Below, one piece after another: positions 19,135 through 27,723 of a DNA stretch of 64,000 nt. Position 1 is the first letter of the stretch; each line of letters opens with the position of its first letter. The notes under the pieces are model-generated. The model was given only the letters and a program-made list of their open reading frames with translations, made no database searches and was not told where the DNA came from. Origin of the DNA: Sphaerisporangium aureirubrum (GTDB lineage Bacteria > Actinomycetota > Actinomycetes > Streptosporangiales > Streptosporangiaceae); the NCBI RefSeq assembly GCF_042658925.1, contig NZ_JBHSRF010000042.1, positions 1-64,000 on the forward strand. The letters run 5' to 3'. The position numbers were made by a program, and so were the translations under genes.

Positions 19135-20265
19135 TCAGGTGGTGCCCTCGTTCTGCGCGGCGGTGTAGACGGCCTGGGCCTCGTTGCCGAAGTACGGGCC
19201 GAACATCCAGAACGACGCGAAGTTGTACTTGAAGCTGTTCACCGAGTTCAGCGTGCCCGCGCCGGTGGTCTCGTTGAAGTTGATGAACCACCCGCCGCCG
19301 CTGGAGCCGCCGGTCATGTCGCAGGTGAGCCCGTGGTCGCTGGACAGCAGGAAGTCGTCGAACGCCCGGCCGCTGCAATAGATCATCTTGGAGCCGTCGT
19401 AGGGGCTGGCCGCCGGGTAGCCGAAGGCGTACATCTGCTTCCTGCGGCCCTGGTTGAACGCCACGCCCTGCCCGCCGACCACGTCCACCAGGCGCTGGCC
19501 GTTGAGGGGGGCGACGACGGCCGCGGCCATGTCGTAGTTCATGTCCTCGCTGGCGTTCCACTGCGGCGTGGTGAGCAGGCTGGTGGCGATCCAGGTGCCG
19601 TGCGGGCGGTTGCCCGCGTTGTAGCCGGGGACGAACACCCAGTTGGTGTGGAAGGCGCCGCCGAGCTTCACGCAGTGCCCGGCGGTGACGACCACGCTCT
19701 TGTTGGCGCTGCTCACCGCGGTGCCCGAGCACGACGCGTTGCGGCCCTGGTAGGTGAAGAAGACCCGGCCCTCGGTCTTCACGATGGCGCCCGCGCCGGT
19801 CCACGGGGCGCCCGAGGAGCGGGCGGCGAGCAGGGAGGCGGACGGGGTGGGGCTCGGGCTCGCGCTCGGGCTCGGCGTGGGCGTCGCGGCGGCGGAGGGG
19901 GTGGTCTCCGGCGCCGGGGACGGCTCCTCGGCCGGGGCGGCGCCCTTTCGGACGACGCGGGCCGCGGCCGGGGCGACCGGCTTGATCATCACGGCCTTGC
20001 CGCCGGTGGAGGGGGCGGCCGTGGTGCGGCCGTTGCGGGACCTGGTGATGGTGAGCGGCTTGGCGGCGGCCATCTTGGCCACGGTCCAGAACTGCTTGAC
20101 GTCGCGCTGCTCGGTCTTGGAGTCGGCCGCGTCGTGGACGATGGGTCGCGGGGCGGCCGGCTTGGCCGCGCTGTCGCCGGAGGCGGGGGCGGACAGCAGG
20201 ACGCCCGCCGCCGCGACCGGTGCGATGACGGCGATAGGCAGCAGGCGTCGTGTCGTGGGATGCAT
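19135..20265 (-). CDS. Secreted trypsin-like serine protease (paralogue)
   Basis: A 376-residue exported S1-type protease. Signal peptide from the ATG at 20265 (GGAGG six bases upstream); earlier in-frame starts lack a ribosome site. A long propeptide with a Pro/Ser/Thr tract (about 120-155) precedes the protease domain. The triad is His in VVVTAGHCV, Asp in NYDMAAAVV, Ser in MTGGSSGGGW. It shares with its downstream neighbour the blocks FVPGY.AG.RP.G, VVGGQ..AFN, SSFKY-like and MFGPYFG. The neighbour lacks the long Pro/Ser linker. Divergent from dxr. Confidence 0.9.
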   Translation of the reverse strand: MHPTTRRLLPIAVIAPVAAAGVLLSAPASGDSAAKPAAPRPIVHDAADSKTEQRDVKQFWTVAKMAAAKPLTITRSRNGRTTAAPSTGGKAVMIKPVAPAAARVVRKGAAPAEEPSPAPETTPSAAATPTPSPSASPSPTPSASLLAARSSGAPWTGAGAIVKTEGRVFFTYQGRNASCSGTAVSSANKSVVVTAGHCVKLGGAFHTNWVFVPGYNAGNRPHGTWIATSLLTTPQWNASEDMNYDMAAAVVAPLNGQRLVDVVGGQGVAFNQGRRKQMYAFGYPAASPYDGSKMIYCSGRAFDDFLLSSDHGLTCDMTGGSSGGGWFINFNETTGAGTLNSVNSFKYNFASFWMFGPYFGNEAQAVYTAAQNEGTT

Positions 20266-20574
20266 TCGGTCCTCCGTGCTGTGGGGCGTGCTCGACCCGG
20301 GCGGCCCCGGCGGGACCAGTGCGCGCGAACGCGCGAACGGCGCGCACGGTGCGTTGTCCCGGCCGGCTCCCGGGTGGGTCGGGTGCCATGTCCTGTCGGG
20401 GGACCGTAGTGGCGTGGATCGCCGCATTTCTCGTGATTCACCTAGACGGATATGGCGGGATTCGGGCATTTATCAGCAGGTTTCTCACCCGTCGCTGTGG
20501 TGACGGGAAACGTCCCCGGGCGAGGTGTCCCGGCCGACTGCGGACGGTGGCCGGGCGGGCGGCGGCGCGGCCGC

Positions 20575-20587
20575 GATAATGGGGACA
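20575..20587 (+). promoter_or_regulatory. Likely leaderless promoter of dxr
   Basis: GATAAT at 20575-20580 is a near-consensus -10 box ending seven bases before the ATG at 20587, with no ribosome site between. This fits transcription starting at the start codon. No convincing -35 box is seen. Confidence 0.55.
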
Positions 20588-21798
20588 TGCAGACGCCTCT
20601 CGCGGCACCGGCCGGAATCGCCGGCGCCGCTCCCGCCGGCCCCCGGGCCGTCGTCGTGCTCGGATCAACCGGCTCGGTCGGCACCCAGGCGCTGGACGTC
20701 ATCCAGCGCGAGCCCGGCCGGTTCCGGGTCGCCGGACTGGTGGCGGGCGGCGGGCAGATCGGCCTGCTGGCCCGCCAGGTGGAGCGCTTCCGGCCCGAGG
20801 TGGTGGCGGTCGCCGACGAGCGGGCCGTCGCGGAGCTGCGCGAGGCGGTCGGGCCGTCCGTGCGCGTCCTGGCCGGCGCCGAGGGCGTGGCCGAGGTTGC
20901 CGCGTGGCCGTGCGACGTCGTGCTGAACGGCATCACCGGGGCCGTCGGCCTCACCTCCACGCTGGCCGCGCTGGAGGCCGGGCGGGTGCTGGCCCTGGCC
21001 AACAAGGAGTCGCTGATCATCGGCGGCCCGCTGGTGAAGCGGCTGGCCGGCCCCGGGAGCATCCTGCCGGTCGACTCCGAGCACTCGGCGCTCGCCCAGT
21101 GCCTGTGGGCGGCCGGGCCCTCCGGGTACGACCCGGCGGTGGTGCGGCGGCTCGTCGTCACCGCCAGCGGGGGGCCGTTCCGGGGGCGTAAGCGCGACGA
21201 GCTGACCGGCGTCACGCCCGAGCAGGCGCTGCGCCACCCCACGTGGGACATGGGGCAGATGATCACCCTCAACTCCGCGACCCTGGTCAACAAGGGGCTG
21301 GAGGTCATCGAGGCCAGCCTGCTGTTCGACATCCCCTTCGACCGCATCACCGTGGTCGTCCACCCGCAGTCGGTCATCCACTCCATGGTCGAGTTCGTGG
21401 ACGGCTCCACCATCGCCCAGGCCAGCCCGCCCGACATGCGGCTGCCGATCTCGCTGACCCTCGGCTGGCCCGCCAGGGTCGCCGGGGCGGCCCGCCCGGT
21501 CGACTGGACCAAGGCGCACACCTGGACCTTCGAGCCGCTGGACGACCAGGCGTTCCCGGCCGTCGCGCTGGCGCGGCACGTCGGCGGGCAGGGCGGCACC
21601 GCGCCCGCCGTGTACAACGCGGCCAACGAGGTGTGCGTGGCGGCGTTCCTGGCCGGGCGGCTGCCGTTCCCCGGCATCGTGGACACCGTGGCCGCCGTGG
21701 TTGGCGAGCACACCGTCACGCCCGCGGAGTCGGTGGGCGAGGTGCTCGCGGCGGACTCCTGGGCGCGGGCGCGGGCGGGGGAGCTGGTGGTGGCCTGA
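20587..21798 (+). CDS. dxr: 1-deoxy-D-xylulose 5-phosphate reductoisomerase
   Basis: A 403-residue enzyme for the second step of the MEP pathway: NADPH-dependent conversion of DXP to 2-C-methyl-D-erythritol 4-phosphate in the cytoplasm. Motifs: GSTGSVGTQALDV (Rossmann), ANKESLIIGG, DSEHSALAQCL (metal and substrate ligands), TASGGPFR, and NSATLVNKGLEVIEA. The length is normal. ispG follows 100 bases later on the same strand. In other actinobacteria the site-2 protease gene rseP/rip1 usually lies between them, but here it is absent. Confidence 0.97.
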   Translation: MQTPLAAPAGIAGAAPAGPRAVVVLGSTGSVGTQALDVIQREPGRFRVAGLVAGGGQIGLLARQVERFRPEVVAVADERAVAELREAVGPSVRVLAGAEGVAEVAAWPCDVVLNGITGAVGLTSTLAALEAGRVLALANKESLIIGGPLVKRLAGPGSILPVDSEHSALAQCLWAAGPSGYDPAVVRRLVVTASGGPFRGRKRDELTGVTPEQALRHPTWDMGQMITLNSATLVNKGLEVIEASLLFDIPFDRITVVVHPQSVIHSMVEFVDGSTIAQASPPDMRLPISLTLGWPARVAGAARPVDWTKAHTWTFEPLDDQAFPAVALARHVGGQGGTAPAVYNAANEVCVAAFLAGRLPFPGIVDTVAAVVGEHTVTPAESVGEVLAADSWARARAGELVVA

Positions 21799-21898
21799 AT
21801 GGGCCGCCTTTGCCGCCCTGAGTCGCCGTCCGGTCCGGCGGGGTACCTAAACTGGGGAGGTCTGAGCGTGTCGCCGAACACCCAAGGTGCTGGAAAAT

Positions 21899-23062
21899 AT
21901 GACATCTGTTGATCTGGGGATTCCGTCGGTCCGGACCAAGCCGATCGCCGAGCGGCGGGTCACCCGGCAGATCATGGTGGGCTCGGTGCCGGTGGGCGGG
22001 GACGCGCCCGTGTCCGTGCAGTCGATGACCACCACGGTGACCGCCGACATCAACGCCACACTGCAGCAGATCGCCGAGCTGACCGCCTCCGGCTGCCAGA
22101 TCGTCCGGGTCGCGGTCCCCTCCAACGACGACGCCGAGGCGCTGCCGATCATCGCCCGCAAGTCGCAGATCCCGGTGATCGCCGACATCCACTTCCAGCC
22201 GCGGTACGTCTTCGCCGCCATCGAGGCCGGGTGCGCGGCGGTCCGGGTCAACCCCGGCAACATCAAGCGGTTCGACGACAAGGTCGCCGAGATCGCGCGC
22301 GAGGCCGGTCAGGCGGGCGTGCCGATCCGCATCGGCGTCAACGCCGGCTCGCTGGACGAGCGCATCATGGCCAAGTACGGCAAAGCCACCCCCGAGGCGC
22401 TGGTCGAGTCCGCGCTGTGGGAGTGCTCGCTGTTCGAGGAGCACGGCTTCACCGACCTGAAGATCTCGGTCAAGCACCACGACCCCGTGGTGATGGTCCA
22501 GGCCTACCGCTTGCTCGCCGCGCGGTGCGACTACCCCCTGCACCTCGGGGTGACCGAGGCGGGACCCACGTTCCAGGGGACGGTCAAGTCGGCCGTGGCC
22601 TTCGGGGCGCTGCTGGCCGAGGGCATCGGGGACACCATCCGCGTGTCGCTGTCGGCGCCCCCGGTGGAGGAGGTCAAGGTCGGCCTCGCCATCCTCGAAT
22701 CGCTCAACCTCCGCAAGCGGGGCCTGGAGATCGTGTCGTGCCCCTCGTGCGGGCGGGCGCAGGTCGACGTGTACACCCTGGCCGAGCGGGTGCAGGCCGG
22801 GCTGGACGGCTTGCCGGTGCCGCTGCGGGTCGCGGTGATGGGCTGCGTCGTCAACGGCCCGGGGGAGGCCCGCGAGGCCGACCTCGGCGTGGCGTCCGGC
22901 AACGGCAAGGGCCAGATCTTCGTCAAGGGCAAGGTCGTCAAGACCGTCCCCGAGTCCCAGATCGTGGAGACCCTCATCGAGGAGGCCCTCCGCCTCGCCG
23001 AGGAGATGGGCCCCGCCGACGACGCCGAGGCCGGTACGGGCCCGCAGGTGGTCGTCAGCTGA
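21899..23062 (+). CDS. ispG: (E)-4-hydroxy-3-methylbut-2-enyl-diphosphate synthase
   Basis: A 387-residue [4Fe-4S] enzyme for the penultimate step of the MEP pathway, turning MEcPP into HMBPP. The cluster cysteines are in SCPSCGRAQVDVYTLAERV and in VMGCVVNGPGE. N-terminal motifs IMVGSVPVGGDAPVSVQSMT and VNPGNIK are diagnostic. The ATG at 21899 is preferred because it gives the usual MTS.DLGIP.V start and has GGAA just upstream; a GTG four codons earlier is possible. The last codons (encoding VVS, then the stop) are part of a 42-bp tandem repeat that continues past the gene. Confidence 0.97.
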   Translation: MTSVDLGIPSVRTKPIAERRVTRQIMVGSVPVGGDAPVSVQSMTTTVTADINATLQQIAELTASGCQIVRVAVPSNDDAEALPIIARKSQIPVIADIHFQPRYVFAAIEAGCAAVRVNPGNIKRFDDKVAEIAREAGQAGVPIRIGVNAGSLDERIMAKYGKATPEALVESALWECSLFEEHGFTDLKISVKHHDPVVMVQAYRLLAARCDYPLHLGVTEAGPTFQGTVKSAVAFGALLAEGIGDTIRVSLSAPPVEEVKVGLAILESLNLRKRGLEIVSCPSCGRAQVDVYTLAERVQAGLDGLPVPLRVAVMGCVVNGPGEAREADLGVASGNGKGQIFVKGKVVKTVPESQIVETLIEEALRLAEEMGPADDAEAGTGPQVVVS

Positions 23063-23134
23063 CAGTCTCCTGATTTCCGCGGGCCCGTAGGGGTCGTCAG
23101 CTGACCGTCTCCCGGTCTCAACGGGCCCGTAAGT
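23039..23134. repeat. 42-bp tandem repeat spanning the ispG stop codon
   Basis: GTCGTCAGCTGAC...GTCTCC...CGGGCCCGTA starts at 23051 inside ispG and again at 23093, a period of 42. A third partial unit (CGGGCCCGCAGGTG) lies just before it. Each unit contains a copy of the ispG end, including its TGA. More degenerate CCGTTTCCCGG-like units run on to about 23230. The gap 23063-23407 otherwise holds no gene. Confidence 0.75.
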
Positions 23135-23407
23135 GGTTGCCGGCCCGGCCCGGGCCGGCGGGCCACGGACGGTCGTCCGCCGGCCTTCTCCGGGTCAACC
23201 GTTTCCCGGCCCTGGGGCAACCGTCTCTCGCGCCGGGTCATGCCGTCCCCAGGTCCGGCCCGGCGCATGGGCGTGGGAGGGCGTTTCGCGGGGGCGTGTG
23301 CCGCCCCGGGCCGCGTACCGTCCGACCTGGTAGGTCGGGCCCGCGTGGGCTGACGGGGGACTGGCGCGCCCTTCCTGCGCGGTGAGCGGCTGGTGTAAGC
23401 AAGAAGG

Positions 23408-24517
23408 GTGCGACCTTGGGCTCGCATGCCTGATCAGCACCTGTCGTGGCGGCCGGGTCACGTCCTGGTGGCGATACCGGTCGGTCTGATCCTGGTGATC
23501 ACCGTGCTGGAGCTGGTGGTGCCGTGGGAGGTGCGGCTGACCCCCCTGCTGGTGACGGCGCCCGCGATCACCGCCTCGTTCGCGGGGCCGCGGCTGACCG
23601 CCGTGATCGGCGCCCTGGCCGTCGTCGACCACCTGCTGCTCGACGTCGTCGACGACCTGATCGGCACGCTGGTCATGCGGGCGGAGCTACTGGCGCTGAT
23701 CGTGGTCACCGCGTTCCTCGTGCTCTTCTCCTTCATCCGCGACCGCCACCGGGAGGAGCTGACCCGGGTGCGGTCGGTGTCCGAGGCGGCCCAGCACGCG
23801 CTGCTGCGCCCTCTGCCGCCCCGGATCGGGCCGCTGGAGGTCGCCTGCGTCTACCTGGCCGCGGAGGAGGAGGCCCAGATCGGCGGCGACCTGTACGCGG
23901 GTGTGCGCGTCGCCACGGGGACCCGGCTGGTGATCGGCGACGTGCGGGGCAAGGGGATGCCGTCGGTGTCGGACGCGACGGTGTTCCTCGGCGCGTTCCG
24001 GGAGGCCGCGCGGCGGCGGGCGACCCTGCCGCAGGTGGTCGGGCACCTGGAGGAGAGCGTCGCGGCCGAGTACGCCGAGCGCGCGGCCGACTGCTCCGAG
24101 GTCATCGAGAACTTCATCACCGCGGCCGTGCTGGAGGTGCCGGACGACCTCCCGGTGCTGAAGATGATCAACTGCGGGCACCCGCCGCCCCTGCTGGTGC
24201 GCTCGCACGAGGTCACGTTCCTCGCCGTGGCCCGGCCCACCGTCCCGCTCGGCCTCGGCGAACTGGCGCACGCCGAGTGCCAGGTGGCGACGTTCGCCTT
24301 CGAGGCCGGGGACACGCTGCTGCTGTACACCGACGGGGTGGTGGAGGCGCGCGATCCCGACGGGGTGTTCTATCCCCTGGCCGAGAGGATGGCCAAGTGG
24401 CAGGGGGACGGGCCCAGGGCCCTGGTCGAGTACGTGCGCGCGGACCTGCTGGCCTATGTGGGGGGCCGTCTCGGGGACGACGCGGCCATGGTCGCCCTCC
24501 AGCGCGTCTCGTACTGA
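23408..24517 (+). CDS. Membrane PP2C-type (SpoIIE domain) phosphatase
   Basis: A 369-residue protein (363 if the ATG at 23426 is used). Four hydrophobic segments lie in the first ~110 residues, followed by a short coiled linker and a SpoIIE-type PP2C domain from about 145. Metal-binding motifs are visible: EEEAQIGGDLY, VIGDVRGKGMPS, LLLYTDGVVEARD and GDDAAMVALQ. These proteins dephosphorylate anti-anti-sigma factors and so switch on alternative sigma factors. No sensor domain other than the membrane part is present, and no anti-sigma gene is adjacent. The GTG at 23408 abuts AAGAAGG very closely, so the start is uncertain. Confidence 0.88.
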   Translation: MRPWARMPDQHLSWRPGHVLVAIPVGLILVITVLELVVPWEVRLTPLLVTAPAITASFAGPRLTAVIGALAVVDHLLLDVVDDLIGTLVMRAELLALIVVTAFLVLFSFIRDRHREELTRVRSVSEAAQHALLRPLPPRIGPLEVACVYLAAEEEAQIGGDLYAGVRVATGTRLVIGDVRGKGMPSVSDATVFLGAFREAARRRATLPQVVGHLEESVAAEYAERAADCSEVIENFITAAVLEVPDDLPVLKMINCGHPPPLLVRSHEVTFLAVARPTVPLGLGELAHAECQVATFAFEAGDTLLLYTDGVVEARDPDGVFYPLAERMAKWQGDGPRALVEYVRADLLAYVGGRLGDDAAMVALQRVSY

Positions 24518-24718
24518 CCCGCCGCTGGCGTGCCCGCGGCGTGTGGCCGATGGTGGCCGGTCCCCTTGTCCACAGCACGCCCGGAGCGTCCCTGGGCCGG
24601 TGGTAGCGTTGCCGTCGCTACACTGTGCGATCAAGTGACTACTTAACGATGGCAGGTCGAGGCCGGGTGCCGGGCGCCGCAGCGGGCGCCGCCGTGCCCG
24701 GCGGTGGGGGAGTGACGG

Positions 24719-26716
24719 GTGAAGCGGGTTCTTGGTGTCGTGGCCGGCATGGCGGTGCTGCTCGGCGGCCTGACCGGCGGGGCGAGCGCGCGGGCCGCGC
24801 GGCCCGGTGACGGGGTGTCGTGGGGTGCCTGCCCCGGGGCGAAGGCGCCGGCCGTCCAGTGCGCCGTCGTGCGTGTCCCGCTCGACTACACCAAACCGGA
24901 CGGTCCGTCCATCGCCCTGGCGCTCAACCGCATCAAGGGGATCGCCTCCGGCACCAGCGGCCATCTCGGGTCGCTGCTCGTCAACCCGGGCGGTCCCGGC
25001 GCCTCCGGCGTCGCCCTCGCCCGTTACGTCGCGGCCGCCCTGCCGAAGGACGTCGCGGCGCGCTACGACGTGATCGGCTTCGACCCCCGGGGCGTCGGGA
25101 ACAGCGAGCCCTCGCTGAGCTGCGCCGACCCGAGGAAACACTTCGCCGCGCCGCGCCTGGACCAGGTGCCGAAGAACGACGCGGCCCAGGCCGCCCTGCT
25201 CGCCCGCGCCAAGCAGTACGCCGTGGCGTGCGGCGTCCGCTGGGGCTGGCTGCTGCCCCACATGACCTCCGAGAACTCCGCGCGGGACATGGACGTCATC
25301 CGCCGGGCCCTCGGCGAAGAGAAGATCAGCTACCTCGGCTACTCCTACGGCACCTACCTCGGCGCGGTGTACGCCACGCTGTTCCCGAGCCGGGTGAAGC
25401 GCATGGTGCTCGACAGCGTGGTCGACCCCGAGGGCGTGTGGTACGACGCCAACATCGCGCAGGACCACGCCTTCGACCGGCGCCACCGCGCCTTCCTGGC
25501 CTGGGTGGCGCGCCACCACGACGTCTACCACGTCGGCCGCACCGAGGGCGCGGTGTCGGCCGCCTGGTACGGCATGCGAGGCAGGCTGGCCGCCAAGCCC
25601 GCGGGCGGCCTGGTCGGGCCCAGCGAGTTGGACGACATCTACACCGTCGGCGGGTACACCGACATCGTCTGGCCGACGTTCGCCGCCGCGTTCTCGTCGT
25701 ACGTCCGCAAGGGCCAGGCGGAGGGCCTGGTGAACGCGTACCGCCGTCACGTGGACCACGATGCCGCCGCCGAGAACAACTACGCGGTGTACCTCGCGGT
25801 GCAGTGCCGCGACGCCGCGTGGCCGCGCGACTGGTCGCGCTGGCTGGCCGACACCACCGAGGTGAACGCCAAGTCGCCGTTCATGGCGTGGGCCAACGCC
25901 TGGTACAACGCCCCGTGCGCCTTCTGGCCCGAGCCCGGCGGCAAGCCCGTCCGGGTCGGCGGCGCCGCCGGCCTGCCGCCTCTGCTGCTGGTCCAGTCCC
26001 GCCACGACGCCGCCACCCCGTTCGGGGGCGCACTGCGCATCCGCGACCGCTTCCCGTCCTCGCGGCTCCTGGTGGAGGGCGGCGGCAACCACGGCGTGTC
26101 CCTCGGCGGCAACTTCTGCGTCGACCAGCACCTCGCCTCCTACCTCCGCGATGCCACCGTCCCCGGCCCCGCCACCCGCCGGCGCTCCCGCCACGCCGAC
26201 GCCACCTGCCCCGCCACTCCCGCCCCCCGCCCGATCCCCCCCACTCCCACCCCCAAGGGCGCCACGGACAAGCCCCCGTCCCACACCAAGTCCCCGCTGC
26301 GCGTCATGGCTCCCCTGGACGCCGGGGTCCCGTCACGAGCCGGGGTCCCGCTGGGTGCCGGGGGCCCGTTGAGTGCCGGGGTGCCGCTGGGTGCCGGGGT
26401 GCCGCTGGGTGCCGGGGTGCCGTTGAGTGCCGGAGTCCCGCTGGGTGCCGGGGTCCCGCTGGGCGCTGAGGGCCCTCTGGGTGTCGAGTCCCCGCTGCGT
26501 GTCGAACGCCCGCTGCGTGTCGAACGCCCGCTGCGTGTCGAAGGCCCGCTGCGTGTCGAAGGCCCGCTGCGTGTCGAAGGCCCGCTGCGTGTCGAAGGCC
26601 CGCTGCGTGTCGAATCTTCGCTGGGTTTCGAGTCTTCGCGGGGGTTCGAGTCCTCGTCGGGTGCCGGGGTTCCTCTGCGGGGTGCGGCGCCTGGGCGGGG
26701 TACCCCCTGGGGGTGA
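24719..26716 (+). CDS. Exported alpha/beta hydrolase (tripeptidyl-aminopeptidase type) with hexapeptide-repeat tail
   Basis: A 665-residue exported enzyme. Signal peptide at 1-27, then an alpha/beta hydrolase of the SCO-type tripeptidyl aminopeptidase family: oxyanion region LVNPGGPGASG, FDPRGVGNS, nucleophile Ser in LGYSYGTYLG, acid in SRHDAATPF, His in GGGNHGVSL. The catalytic part ends near residue 490. It is followed by a Pro/Thr linker and about 21 copies of a six-residue unit PLxxxx (first PLGAGV types, then PLRVEG types) to about residue 650. Family members normally end soon after the His motif, so the tail is an addition. GTG start after GGGGGAG. A cell-wall-associated or surface role for the tail is speculation. 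Confidence 0.85.
   Translation: MKRVLGVVAGMAVLLGGLTGGASARAARPGDGVSWGACPGAKAPAVQCAVVRVPLDYTKPDGPSIALALNRIKGIASGTSGHLGSLLVNPGGPGASGVALARYVAAALPKDVAARYDVIGFDPRGVGNSEPSLSCADPRKHFAAPRLDQVPKNDAAQAALLARAKQYAVACGVRWGWLLPHMTSENSARDMDVIRRALGEEKISYLGYSYGTYLGAVYATLFPSRVKRMVLDSVVDPEGVWYDANIAQDHAFDRRHRAFLAWVARHHDVYHVGRTEGAVSAAWYGMRGRLAAKPAGGLVGPSELDDIYTVGGYTDIVWPTFAAAFSSYVRKGQAEGLVNAYRRHVDHDAAAENNYAVYLAVQCRDAAWPRDWSRWLADTTEVNAKSPFMAWANAWYNAPCAFWPEPGGKPVRVGGAAGLPPLLLVQSRHDAATPFGGALRIRDRFPSSRLLVEGGGNHGVSLGGNFCVDQHLASYLRDATVPGPATRRRSRHADATCPATPAPRPIPPTPTPKGATDKPPSHTKSPLRVMAPLDAGVPSRAGVPLGAGGPLSAGVPLGAGVPLGAGVPLSAGVPLGAGVPLGAEGPLGVESPLRVERPLRVERPLRVEGPLRVEGPLRVEGPLRVEGPLRVESSLGFESSRGFESSSGAGVPLRGAAPGRGTPWG
26294..26671 (+). 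repeat. 18-bp coding tandem repeat (PLxxxx hexapeptides)
   Basis: About 21 in-frame 18-bp units inside the hydrolase gene. The early ones are CCGCTGGGTGCCGGGGTG-like, the later ones CCGCTGCGTGTCGAAGGC-like, with five later units nearly identical. This is a likely site of slippage and copy-number variation. All three frames on the opposite strand are also partly open, as expected for such a repeat. Confidence 0.9.
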
Positions 26717-26851
26717 CGTGGGGGTTCGTGGTCTTGTGTTCCGGCGTCAGGTGTCGACGCGGATGTGATGGGCCGGGGAGGTGAAGAGAGGGAACGGCGG
26801 TGGGTAGGGTCGGTTCGTTCCAAAATCGGGATGGTCGCGTAGGCTGGGCGC

Positions 26852-27697
26852 GTGATGCTGCGTACATCGGCGTCGCGCGTGCTCGACGATCACGACCGCG
26901 AAGAGGTGCTGGCGCTCCTGGACGCGGACCCGGTCGCCAACGTCTTCGTCGCCTCCCGGGTCCGGTCCGTGGGATTGAATCCGGCGCGTCTCGGCGGTCA
27001 GATGTGGGGATTGGGCCCGCGTGGCGGGCTGACCTCCCTCTGCTACGCCGGCGCCAATCTCGTCCCGGTCAACGCCGGACCCGAGGCGATTCAGGCGTTC
27101 GCGGACCGCGCGCGCAGGCAGGGCCGCCGTTGCTCGTCAATCGTCGGCCCGGCCGACGCGGTGGAGAAGCTCTGGGAACGCCTGGAGCCCTATTGGGGCG
27201 CGGCCCGCGCCATCCGCTGGGCCCAGCCTGTCATGGCGACCTCCGCGCCGTCCCCCGTCCCGCCCGATCCCCTGGTACGCCAGGTTCGCCCGGACGAGTT
27301 CTCCACCCTGCTCCCGGCCTGCGTGGCCATGTTCACCGAAGAGGTCGGCATCTCTCCCGACCTCGGTGACGGCGGCGCGCTCTACCGCTCCCGGGTGGCC
27401 GAGCTGATCCGGATCGGCCGCTCCTTCGCCCGCATCGAGGACGGCAAGGTCGTCTTCAAGGCCGAAGTCGGCGCGGTGACCCCGCAGGCCTGCCAGATCC
27501 AGGGCGTCTGGGTCCACCCCGACCACCGCGGCCAGGGTCACTCGGTGTCCGGCATGGCCGCCATCGTCGACCACACCCTGCGCCGTTTCGCGCCCACCGT
27601 CACCCTCTACGTGAACGACTTCAACACGGCCGCCCGCGCCGCGTACCGCCGCGCGGGCTTCCGCGAGGTCGACACCTTCATGTCCGTCCTCTTCTGA
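26852..27697 (+). CDS. GNAT acetyltransferase with N-terminal DUF4081 domain
   Basis: A 281-residue protein: N-terminal DUF4081 (about 10-130) and C-terminal GNAT fold with the acetyl-CoA motif QIQGVWVHPDHRGQGHSVSG (about 212-231) and YVNDFNTAARAAYRRAGF. It corresponds to the mycobacterial gene that follows ispG (Rv2867c type) and keeps that neighbourhood here, apart from two inserted genes. Acetyl acceptor unknown. The GTG at 26852 (or ATG at 26855) has TAGGCT seven bases before it and no ribosome site, so it is probably leaderless. Confidence 0.9.
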   Translation: MMLRTSASRVLDDHDREEVLALLDADPVANVFVASRVRSVGLNPARLGGQMWGLGPRGGLTSLCYAGANLVPVNAGPEAIQAFADRARRQGRRCSSIVGPADAVEKLWERLEPYWGAARAIRWAQPVMATSAPSPVPPDPLVRQVRPDEFSTLLPACVAMFTEEVGISPDLGDGGALYRSRVAELIRIGRSFARIEDGKVVFKAEVGAVTPQACQIQGVWVHPDHRGQGHSVSGMAAIVDHTLRRFAPTVTLYVNDFNTAARAAYRRAGFREVDTFMSVLF

Positions 27698-27723
27698 GCC
27701 CTTCCCGCCCGGGGCGGGGCTCA
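27695..27723. terminator. Bidirectional terminator sharing both stop codons
   Basis: TGAGCCC at 27695-27701 pairs with GGGCTCA at 27717-27723. The TGA of the GNAT gene and the TGA of the convergent MBL-fold gene form the two ends of the stem. Confidence 0.65.

Noticed and set aside
26294..26671. CRISPR-like array
   Set aside because: The units are contiguous 18-bp repeats with no spacers, within a coding frame.
26140..26867. Reverse-strand open frames over the hexapeptide repeats
   Set aside because: The repeat keeps several frames open on both strands; only the + frame is joined to a catalytic domain and signal peptide.
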